A DNA stretch of 64,000 nucleotides from Myxococcales bacterium (GTDB lineage Bacteria > Myxococcota_A > Polyangia > Palsa-1104 > JAEUJZ01): contig JAEUKB010000041.1 of NCBI GenBank assembly GCA_016794365.1, positions 62,001 to 126,000 on the forward strand, given 5' to 3'. Each line of letters begins with the position of its first letter. Position 1 is the stretch's first letter. The position numbers and the translations under genes are program-made. The notes below the pieces were generated by a model. The model searched no databases, was not told the origin of the DNA, and saw only the letters and a list, made by a program, of their open reading frames with translations. Shown here piece after piece: positions 51,956 through 59,751 of this stretch.

Positions 51956-53563
51956 CTACGAGATCTGAGCGATAAGCAGGGTGATGTCGTCTTTGCGAGG
52001 CTTGTCCGCGTAAAACTGCGCCGCTTGCGCCATCAGCGCATCGCGCATCGCCGCTGGAGCCAGCTCACCCGTTTGACCGATCACCTGACGGAGCCGCTTT
52101 TCGCCAAACTCTTCGTTGCTTGGGCTCTCGCACTCGATCAGACCGTCGGTGAAGAACACGATCTTGTCACCGGGACGAAGCTGCTGCGAGCTTTCGCTGA
52201 AGGTCGATTCCGGCACGTCTCCCAAGCGATTGCCACGCGACATCAGCACCGTAAACGGCGACTCGCCTTCCTTGAGCGTGCTCGGCTGACGATACAGATA
52301 CGGGAAGTTGTGACCCGCGTTGGCGTAGGTGATCCCGCGCGTCTTTTGATCGATCACGCACGCGAAGCAGGTCATGACGAACTTGCGACGAGCGCTCTCG
52401 TAGATCGCGTGGTTCATGATCTCCAGGATGCGCGATGAAGTGATGCGCTCGCCTTCAAGTGCGCGACCGACATCGCACGCCGCTTTCGCAGCCGCTGTGA
52501 TCATCGCTGCCGGAACGCCGTGTCCCGTCACGTCTCCGATGATGAGCAGCACCTTGTCATTTGGCAGATCGTAGACCGCCCACCAGTCGCCTCCGCACTG
52601 CGTCGCGGGCTGGAAGTGACCAACCACCTGGAGCGGACCGCGCTGAATCACTTCCGAGCTGGGAACCAGCGTCTCTTGAATCGTACGCGCCAGCTCCAGC
52701 TCTTTTTCCAGCACCGCTTTGGCCGCCGTTTCTTCGAGCAACACTTGCAGCCGGTCGGCCATGTAGTTGAAGTTTTCCGCCAGCATGCCGATCTCGTCGG
52801 TGGACTGGATCTCGACGCGGGTCGTCAGGTCACCGCGTGCAATCTGATCGGCGCGCTGCGCAAGCTGCTGAATCGGTCGCGTGATGCGCAAGCTCTGAAA
52901 CACCGAAATGCCCGCCGCCAGCACCAGGAACACCAGACCGAGCACAGAGACTTGCACCATGAAGGACTGTCCCTGCGCCAGCTTGTACTCATCGATCGAG
53001 CGAAGCTGGTTCTTCAGCGACGCCATGCTGTAGATCACCACCAGCGTGCCGAACTTTTTGCCCTGATCCGTCACCACCGGACGAGCAAACACCCGCCGCG
53101 TGTCTTTTTGACCGCCTTGCTCGGCTTCAATCGTCTTTTCGAGCGGCTTGGTCAGCTTTTCCAGCTCGGGCCCGAGCACCGGATCGACCTCGGTGATCTT
53201 TTTTTCCGCATCGTTCCAGCGCTCATCGCTGTGCGCGGCCACGTAGCCGGTGTCGCTGATCACGTAGAGTGCCGTCACGTCCGGGTCGGTCTTCGCCGCT
53301 TTGGGCACAAACGTCTTCAAGCTGCTGTAGTCCGACTGAATCAGCGCCGCACGAGCACTCTCGGACATCGCTGCGGTTAGCGTCTGCGCGCGTGCCCCCA
53401 GCGCGGAATCGTACGCCTCGGACAGCTTCTGAGCCGCTTCATCGAAGGCTCGTCGCCCGTAGTACGTACTGGTCAGCCCGAGCAGGGCCGTAATGAACAT
53501 GATCAGCACCAGGGTGGTGGAGATCATCTTGACGCTAATCGACGCACCGCGCTGGCTCGGCAT
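51956..53563 (-). CDS. HAMP-containing SpoIIE/PP2C-type phosphatase
   Basis: 535 residues. Two transmembrane helices (ISTTLVLIMFITALLGLT near 12 and VSVLGLVFLVLAAGISVFQS near 240) flank a periplasmic Cache-like sensor with DPDVTALYVISDTGYVAAHSDE. HAMP follows (RITRPIQQLAQRADQIARGDLTTRVEIQSTDEIGML), then the SpoIIE domain: GGDWWAVYDL, IGDVTGHGVPAAMI, YANAGHNFPYL, IVFFTDGLIE and DDITLLIA with the metal-binding Asp residues. Dephosphorylates a Ser/Thr-phosphorylated partner, commonly an anti-anti-sigma factor; none is nearby. Divergent from the PAS gene over 56 bp. Confidence 0.93.
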   Translation of the reverse strand: MPSQRGASISVKMISTTLVLIMFITALLGLTSTYYGRRAFDEAAQKLSEAYDSALGARAQTLTAAMSESARAALIQSDYSSLKTFVPKAAKTDPDVTALYVISDTGYVAAHSDERWNDAEKKITEVDPVLGPELEKLTKPLEKTIEAEQGGQKDTRRVFARPVVTDQGKKFGTLVVIYSMASLKNQLRSIDEYKLAQGQSFMVQVSVLGLVFLVLAAGISVFQSLRITRPIQQLAQRADQIARGDLTTRVEIQSTDEIGMLAENFNYMADRLQVLLEETAAKAVLEKELELARTIQETLVPSSEVIQRGPLQVVGHFQPATQCGGDWWAVYDLPNDKVLLIIGDVTGHGVPAAMITAAAKAACDVGRALEGERITSSRILEIMNHAIYESARRKFVMTCFACVIDQKTRGITYANAGHNFPYLYRQPSTLKEGESPFTVLMSRGNRLGDVPESTFSESSQQLRPGDKIVFFTDGLIECESPSNEEFGEKRLRQVIGQTGELAPAAMRDALMAQAAQFYADKPRKDDITLLIAQIS

Positions 53564-53619
53564 TACCCTGAGTCTACGCACCCTTGCTCCGCCGGTCAAT
53601 CCTCGCTACGATCGCGCGT

Positions 53620-54174
53620 ATGCACCCAGCCTTGGAGCGGTTTATCCAGCAGTTTAAGGCGACCTCGGATGTCGTCATCGATAGCTGGTTCATCTGCGAC
53701 AACGATCGGAACATCGTCGATTACAATCGCGCGTTCTTTTCGCTGTTTCCTCGGCCCGAAGCGCGTCAGCTCAAGGCCAAAAAGTGTCACGAGGTGATGC
53801 GGCTCACGATCTGCCAAGAGCGCTGCATCGCCCAGCAGTGCTGGCGCGAAGGACGGCAGGTTCGTCTCGACGAGATCGATGGAAGGCCCGTCGGTCAGCC
53901 CGATGATGCGCCGCCTCGACGTTATGTGCTGTCGTCGATTCCGATCTTGGATGAAAACAATCGTCCCGTCGGAGCACTGGAAATTCAGCGCGATGTCACC
54001 GACGAAGCGCTGGTGCAAGACAAGTACAAAAAGATGCTCGAAAACGAAGCCCGAGAGCGCGAGCGTCTGGCGACGCAGATTCGCACCCGGACCCGCGAGC
54101 TGTACGAGTCGAACCAGCTCCTGCTCAAAGCGCAGAGCGAGCTGGTGCAGCAGAAAAAAGGCCTGGCGTTCTAA
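53620..54174 (+). CDS. PAS-domain protein with C-terminal coiled coil
   Basis: 184 residues. PAS core: VVIDSWFICDNDRNIVDYNRAFFSLFPRPEARQLKAKKCHEVM ... RRYVLSSIPILDENNRPVGALEIQRDVTDEALVQ. Three Cys within a short loop (CQERCIAQQC) could ligate metal, as in a redox sensor. The last 50 residues are charged and helical (ENEARERERLATQIRTRTRELYESNQLLLKAQSELVQQ). No kinase or other output domain follows in frame, so it may act on a separate partner. Divergent from the SpoIIE phosphatase and 48 bp upstream of the PurA-like gene. Confidence 0.8.
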   Translation: MHPALERFIQQFKATSDVVIDSWFICDNDRNIVDYNRAFFSLFPRPEARQLKAKKCHEVMRLTICQERCIAQQCWREGRQVRLDEIDGRPVGQPDDAPPRRYVLSSIPILDENNRPVGALEIQRDVTDEALVQDKYKKMLENEARERERLATQIRTRTRELYESNQLLLKAQSELVQQKKGLAF

Positions 54175-54222
54175 CCCACCAAGCGATGTCGTTCGGTGCG
54201 TAACGACTCGGTCCCGACGGTG

Positions 54223-55644
54223 ATGGCCAACGAGCCGTGCCCGACGATCCTGTGCGGACTGGGCTTTGGCGACGAAGGAAAAGGCAGCTTCGTCGATGCC
54301 TGGGCTCGTCGCCAAGACCGTGCGCCGCTTGTGGTTCGCTACAACGGCGGTCCGCAAGCCGCGCATCACGTCGTGATTCCCGACGGAACCGTTCACTGCT
54401 TTGCGCAGCTTGGATCGGGCATGTTTCGACCCGATGTCTCAACGCTGCTGTCGCCATTTATGCTGGTTGAGCCGCTCCTCCTTCTCAAAGAAGCGCAGCA
54501 GCTTGCGTCGCTGGGTGTGCCTACACCACTCGAACGAACGATTGTTTCTCGTCGCTGCATCGTCGTGACGCCGTTTCATAAGCTGGTGGGGCAATTGCGT
54601 GAGCTGGCGCGCGGTGCGGCTCGTCACGGAAGCTGTGGGCTCGGCGTCGGTCAGGCTTGGCTCGATGGTCAAAATCCAAGCATTCCGTCGCTGCACATCG
54701 AAGACTTGACCGATCGCACGACGCTGTCCGCAAAGCTGCGTTTTTTGCAGCTCGTCAAAGTGGATCAAGCCGAGCAGCTCCTCGACGGGATGAGCCAGCC
54801 CGTTTCGTCGGAATGTCTCGCCATCCTTACAGCGCTTTCGCGACGCAGTGCCGTCTCGCAGCTGTGTGAAGGCTATGGTCACTTTCGCCAATCGGGCGTT
54901 CGTCTGGGCGACGACAGCCAGCTCGCAGCGCTGCTATCCGACGAGCAGCAGCCCCTCTTGTTTGAAGGCGCCCAAGGAGCACTTCTCGACGCGACGTTTG
55001 GTTTTTTTCCGTTTGTGACGCCAAGCTGTACGCGCTTTGACAACGCGCGCACGCTGCTGTCGGGACGGAAGGCTCAAACGTATGGGATCCTGCGCGCGTA
55101 TGCGACGAGACATGGACCCGGACCGCTGGTCAGTGAAGATCCGAGGCTGAGCCAGGAGCTTCCCGACGCTCACAATCGGAACAATCCCTGGCAAGGACCG
55201 ATGCGCGTCGGTTGGTTCGATGCGGTGGCAATGCGCTATGCACTCGCTGTCGTCGGTGGAGTCGATCGTTTGGCAATAAGCTGTCTCGATCGCTTGGTCC
55301 AAAGAGGTCCGCTCAAGCTGTGTCGCGCCTATCGCTATCAAGGTCCAGCCGCGACGGACTTGGACGATCTGTTTGTACGAAGCAGCGACGGAACGATCCT
55401 GGACATTCGCGTTCCGCAGCAGCCGACGCTAACCCAGCAAGCGCAGCTTGGCCTGCGACTCACGCTCTGTCAGCCAGTCTACGATGAGCTTCCAGCGATT
55501 TCCTCGATGCACACGCGCGATGGACAGCTAAGCCGAGACGCCCAAACCTATCTATCGACGCTGCTGTCGGAGCTGCGACTGTCTGACGATCAACTCGGCT
55601 ATGTCTCGACAGGACCGACGGCGCAGGACAAGCTGTGGCGATAG
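54223..55644 (+). CDS. Adenylosuccinate-synthetase-like enzyme with altered aspartate loop
   Basis: 473 residues against about 430 for PurA. GTP loop GLGFGDEGKGSFVD with the catalytic Asp17; VVRYNGGPQAAHHVV places His48 at the catalytic His (E. coli His41). FEGAQGALLDATFGFFPFVTPS fits the IMP-binding segment, YVSTGPTAQDKL the guanine-binding end. The Arg-rich loop that binds aspartate (TTGRRRR in E. coli, just before GWLD) reads PWQGPMR before GWFD. Hence the enzyme may use another amino acid or substrate. Not like phage PurZ, which lacks the catalytic Asp. Start 54223 or GTG 54196. Confidence 0.8.
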   Translation: MANEPCPTILCGLGFGDEGKGSFVDAWARRQDRAPLVVRYNGGPQAAHHVVIPDGTVHCFAQLGSGMFRPDVSTLLSPFMLVEPLLLLKEAQQLASLGVPTPLERTIVSRRCIVVTPFHKLVGQLRELARGAARHGSCGLGVGQAWLDGQNPSIPSLHIEDLTDRTTLSAKLRFLQLVKVDQAEQLLDGMSQPVSSECLAILTALSRRSAVSQLCEGYGHFRQSGVRLGDDSQLAALLSDEQQPLLFEGAQGALLDATFGFFPFVTPSCTRFDNARTLLSGRKAQTYGILRAYATRHGPGPLVSEDPRLSQELPDAHNRNNPWQGPMRVGWFDAVAMRYALAVVGGVDRLAISCLDRLVQRGPLKLCRAYRYQGPAATDLDDLFVRSSDGTILDIRVPQQPTLTQQAQLGLRLTLCQPVYDELPAISSMHTRDGQLSRDAQTYLSTLLSELRLSDDQLGYVSTGPTAQDKLWR

Positions 55645-55666
55645 CTTCCGTCGTCCAAACAGTCAC

Positions 55667-57316
55667 TTAGCCGCGCGCGCTCCGACGCAGGATTCGCTGT
55701 GCGGCCTTCAGTCCGCTCATCATGGCACCCGCGATTCCGTGTCCAGCTCTCGTCGATGCGCCACACAGATACAGCCCATCGATCGGTCCACGATAGCCCG
55801 GACGCTTGTCTAAAAACTGATCCGGCGTCGCAGCCAGCCCGTAACCCGAGCCGTCCGACGCGCGCGTAAAGCGACTGTGACTCAGCGGCGTCGCTGACTC
55901 GCGATAACAGATCCGTGCTGCCGTCCCCGGAAACTGCCGTTCGAGCCGCGACACCAGCTCGTCTTCGATTCGCTGCTTGATCACGCGATAAGGCTCGCTG
56001 CGACGGTAACCCCAGCCAAGCACTTCGTCTTCCGACACGCCCCAGCGCGTCGCCAGACCCGGCACGATCGTCATCACCTCGACGTTGGTCACACCGTCGG
56101 GAGCATGATGCAGCGCGTGATCGGGATCTTTGAGGCTGGCGCTCGTGATGTAACAGGCTCGTACCGCTGGTGGTTCCGACGGGCTGTCTCGATAGATCTC
56201 GTCGAAGTCAAACAGATCGTACTGCCAGTAGTTGGTGGCGCGCATGCCGTCGTCGCGCAGATCGCCTCGGACACCCAAAAAAGTCATAAACAGCGCTGCT
56301 GCCATCTTCGACTCACGCGCTCGCGTCAGCCACTCGTTTGGCAGGTGCTCTGGACCCACCAGATCGAGCAGCGTGCGCTTAAAGTCCGCATTCGACAGCA
56401 CCACATCGGCGCGAACCTGACGGACGGGATCTTCATCCCGCGCCGCAATCTGAACGCCGACCGCGCGACCGTCTTCGATGAGGATCTTGTCGATGGTGTG
56501 ACGCAGACAGATCATCCCACCGAGCGACTCGATCCGCGCCGCCAAGCGATCCGCGATCACCTGCCCACCACCGCGCGGATAAAACGCTCCACGAAAGTAG
56601 TGCGCCGCGAGTCCCAGGTGCAAAAATGCGCTGACCTGGCTCGGCGGAAGTCCGTAGTCGCCGCTCTGACCGAGCATCACCGCGCGCAGCTTGATGTCGG
56701 TCACGCCGATGCTATCGAAGAGCTGACCGATCGTTGCCCGTCGGTACGGAGCCAGTCGCAAGCCATCCATCACGACGGGAATCAGCGTCCGCAGCGGAGG
56801 CTTTTCGGAAAACTCCGTCGCGCGCATCGCAGCCATCACCGACAAAAGCAGCTTGATGTAGCGATCGATGGGCCGACGCTGGCTTGGAAACAGCTCGTAT
56901 AGACGCTTGCGATACAGCTCTACGCTCGCTGGAATCCGAAACGTCAGCCCCGGAAAGATCAGCGTATCGAAGCCATCTTGGTCCATCGGCTGGAAGTCCA
57001 CACGCACCGACACCTCGTCCAAGATGCGAGGAATCGTCCCTTGTCGCCCACAGTCACCGATGTAGTGCAGGCCGACATCGAAGTGATAGCGCGCGTGCTT
57101 TGGTCCTCGGCGAAACTGCGTCGCACAGCCGCCCGCGACGTAGTGCGACTCAAAAACCGCGACCGACTTGCCCGCTTGCGCGAGCAGCGCCGCCGCGACC
57201 AGCCCGCCGGGTCCACTGCCGATGATCGCCACATCCACTTTCGGAGGAAGCTGGGTATGAACCCGACGCCATCCACTCGATGGCACGGGAGGTCGCTGCG
57301 GCTCGCTCTCGCTCAT
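55667..57316 (-). CDS. FAD-dependent carotenoid isomerase / retinol saturase-like oxidoreductase
   Basis: 549 residues. FAD motif DVAIIGSGPGGLVAAALLAQAGKSVAVFESHYVAGGCATQF; FDVGLHYIGD; YPRGGGQVIADRLAARIESLGG; DVVLSNADFKRTL; SHSRFTRASDGSGYGL and DGLYLCGASTRAGHGIAGAMMSGL. These fit the CrtI/CrtISO/RetSat branch of carotenoid and lipid desaturases. Substrate not callable; no other carotenoid gene is in the window. Follows glnN, 27 bp away, same strand. ATG 57316 chosen over TTG 57334. Confidence 0.87.
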   Translation of the reverse strand: MSESEPQRPPVPSSGWRRVHTQLPPKVDVAIIGSGPGGLVAAALLAQAGKSVAVFESHYVAGGCATQFRRGPKHARYHFDVGLHYIGDCGRQGTIPRILDEVSVRVDFQPMDQDGFDTLIFPGLTFRIPASVELYRKRLYELFPSQRRPIDRYIKLLLSVMAAMRATEFSEKPPLRTLIPVVMDGLRLAPYRRATIGQLFDSIGVTDIKLRAVMLGQSGDYGLPPSQVSAFLHLGLAAHYFRGAFYPRGGGQVIADRLAARIESLGGMICLRHTIDKILIEDGRAVGVQIAARDEDPVRQVRADVVLSNADFKRTLLDLVGPEHLPNEWLTRARESKMAAALFMTFLGVRGDLRDDGMRATNYWQYDLFDFDEIYRDSPSEPPAVRACYITSASLKDPDHALHHAPDGVTNVEVMTIVPGLATRWGVSEDEVLGWGYRRSEPYRVIKQRIEDELVSRLERQFPGTAARICYRESATPLSHSRFTRASDGSGYGLAATPDQFLDKRPGYRGPIDGLYLCGASTRAGHGIAGAMMSGLKAAQRILRRSARG

Positions 57317-57343
57317 GACTTCTTGTTTCCCCAAAGCGGGCGG

Positions 57344-59500
57344 TTAACCCAGCGGCGCGAGCAGCTCGCGATACTTTGGCAGCGGCCACAGACGCGCATC
57401 GCACTGATCTTCGAGCGCATCCAGCGTCTCACGCAGCGCTTGGCACGCTGGCAGGACCAGCTGCGCAAACGCCGTTGTCCGCGCGTGCAGCTCTTCGACG
57501 GAATCCGCCTGAGCCAGCGCACCACGCAGCGATCCCAGCCGCTTATACGCTTCGTCGATCTGGCTCGACTCTGACTCGATGGTGCGACGGATCTGCTCGG
57601 GACGCGCAATCCCAAGCGACTCCAGCCGCGCCACGCTCTTCGCTTTGTTCTGAAGATCTTCGAGGAGCACCGGCAAAATCTGCGTCTCAGCCATCTCACG
57701 CAAGACCTGCGCTTCGATCTGGAGCGTCTTGACGTACTGCTCGTGACGAACGTGAATGCGCGACTCTTGCTCCAGCGTGGACATCACACCGGCCTGCGCG
57801 AACAGCGCTTGAACGCCGGGATCTTCCCACGCACCGAGCGCCTCGACGGTATTGCGCGCATGCGGAAGTCCACGTCGCGCCGCTTCGGTTCGCCAGTCCT
57901 GCGAATAGCCGTTTCCGTCAAAGCGAACCACTTTGGTCAGCGTCACCACCTCACGCACGACAGTCATGATCGCTTGACGACGATCGCCCGAGACCTGTGG
58001 TTCGACTTCGCGCACGCGCTGGTTCATAAACGACAGCGCATCGCCGACGATCGTGTGAATCACCGACAGCGGAGCTGCGATCGCTTGACCTGAACCGACG
58101 GCACGGAACTCAAACTTGTTGCCGGTAAACGCCATCGGGCTCGTGCGGTTGCGATCGGTGTAGTCCTTCGCCAGCATCGGCAGCGCTGGAATCCCCAGAT
58201 CCAGGTGCTTGCGCTCCGACGAAGTCACGACGGTGCCGGATTCCAGCTGATCCAAGATCCGATTGAGCTGTTCTCCGAGGAACACCGACATGATGGCAGG
58301 CGGCGCTTCGTTGGCCCCGAGCCGATGATCGTTGCTCGCCGATGCCACCGACGCACGCAGCACCGCGCCATTGCGATACACCGCGAGCAGCACCGACGAC
58401 AAAAAGTACAGGAACTGAAGGTTCTGCTCCGGCGAGTGACCCGGCTCGAACAGGTTCTGACCATCGTCCGACGCCAGGCTGAAGTTGACGTGCTTGCCCG
58501 ATCCGTTGACGCCCGCAAACGGCTTTTCACCGAGCAAAACCGCCAGATCGTGACGCTCACCGACCTTCTTCATCACTTCCATCAGGAGCTGGTTGTGATC
58601 GGCTGCGACGTTGGCTGGCTCATAGATCGGAGCCAGCTCGAACTGGTTCGGTGCCACTTCGTTGTGTCGCGTCTTCGCCGGAATCCCGAGCCGGAACAGA
58701 TCCAGCTCCAGATCCTGCATAAAGCGCAGCACGCGATCTTTGATCGCACCAAAGTAGTGATCTTCGAGTTCCTGACCTTTCGGCGGTCGCGCACCTTGCA
58801 GCGTGCGATTGCAGAACATCAGGTCGGGACGCGACTTAAACAGCTCGAGATCGATCAGGAAGTATTCCTGCTCGGGACCGCACAAGCCCGTCACCACTGC
58901 GCCGTCGTGACCGAACAGTTCCAGCGTCTGGCTCGCCTGACGACCGACGTATTCCATCGATCGCAGCAGCGGCACTTTATGATCCAGCGCTTCGCCGTGA
59001 TACCCGATAAACGCCGTCGGAATGCACAGCGTCTTGCCGAGCGGACCCGCCATCAAAAACGCCGGGCTGACCGGATCCCACGCCGTGTAGCCGCGCGCTT
59101 CAAAGGTCGTGCGCAGACCGCCCGACGGAAGGCTCGATGCATCGGGCTCGCCCTGGATGAGCTGTGCGCCCGAAAACGACTCAATCAGACCGCCGTGATC
59201 GTCCCACGTAATGAACGCATCGTGCTTTTCAGCCGTCGCGCCGGTCATCGGTTGAAACCAGTGCGTAAAGTGCGTTGCGCCGCGCTCCAGCGCCCAGTCT
59301 TTCATCGCTTGAGCGACGACATGGGCAACCTCCGCAGACAGGCGCTCGCCCTTGCGAATGCACTTGCGGAGCGCGCGAAACACTTCCTTCGGCAGCCGTT
59401 CTTGCATCGTTCGCCAGCCGAACGTGTCGCAGCCAAAGTACGAGGAAACCTTCACTTGATCGAGACGGGAAATGCTCTCCGAGCGACTGATACTTGACAT
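57344..59500 (-). CDS. glnN: Type III glutamine synthetase
   Basis: 718 residues, right for GSIII (about 700-730; GSI is about 470). Makes glutamine from glutamate and ammonia with ATP. Motifs: CGPEQEYFLID, RHNEVAPNQFELAPIYEPANVAADHNQLLMEVM, FAGVNGSGKHVNFSL, SVASASNDHRLGANEAPPAIMSVFLG, NRTSPMAFTGNKFEFRAVGSGQ. Starts 251 bp after the stop of the EF-G paralogue on the same strand. Confidence 0.96.
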   Translation of the reverse strand: MSSISRSESISRLDQVKVSSYFGCDTFGWRTMQERLPKEVFRALRKCIRKGERLSAEVAHVVAQAMKDWALERGATHFTHWFQPMTGATAEKHDAFITWDDHGGLIESFSGAQLIQGEPDASSLPSGGLRTTFEARGYTAWDPVSPAFLMAGPLGKTLCIPTAFIGYHGEALDHKVPLLRSMEYVGRQASQTLELFGHDGAVVTGLCGPEQEYFLIDLELFKSRPDLMFCNRTLQGARPPKGQELEDHYFGAIKDRVLRFMQDLELDLFRLGIPAKTRHNEVAPNQFELAPIYEPANVAADHNQLLMEVMKKVGERHDLAVLLGEKPFAGVNGSGKHVNFSLASDDGQNLFEPGHSPEQNLQFLYFLSSVLLAVYRNGAVLRASVASASNDHRLGANEAPPAIMSVFLGEQLNRILDQLESGTVVTSSERKHLDLGIPALPMLAKDYTDRNRTSPMAFTGNKFEFRAVGSGQAIAAPLSVIHTIVGDALSFMNQRVREVEPQVSGDRRQAIMTVVREVVTLTKVVRFDGNGYSQDWRTEAARRGLPHARNTVEALGAWEDPGVQALFAQAGVMSTLEQESRIHVRHEQYVKTLQIEAQVLREMAETQILPVLLEDLQNKAKSVARLESLGIARPEQIRRTIESESSQIDEAYKRLGSLRGALAQADSVEELHARTTAFAQLVLPACQALRETLDALEDQCDARLWPLPKYRELLAPLG

Positions 59501-59613
59501 GGGCGGCGACTTTACCACGAGTTTTCCGACACGCCAGCGGTCACTTTGGATTGGAATTTGCCCTCAGTTTCTTTTGTGAAACGCAATACCGCTGCTGGGG
59601 CTCGCAAGCGTCG

Positions 59614-59673
59614 AAACGGCTGGATTTGAACGAAAACGGCTGGATTTGAACGGAAACGGCTGGATTTGAACGA
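59614..59673. repeat. Three 20-bp tandem repeats
   Basis: AAACGGCTGGATTTGAACGA in three copies at 59614, 59634 and 59654 (second ends CGG). Lies between the EF-G paralogue and glnN, upstream of the glnN start by about 115 bp. Confidence 0.92.
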
Positions 59674-59751
59674 AATCGACACGGCGGCACGATTGGAGAA
59701 GCGCTCGACCCGCGCTCGCTTCTGGCACCGTCACCGCCGCGTAACGATCCG

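Noticed and set aside
54223..55644. PurZ (2-aminoadenylosuccinate synthase) of Z-genome phages
   Set aside because: PurZ lacks the catalytic Asp of GDEGKG; here it is kept. No phage genes nearby.
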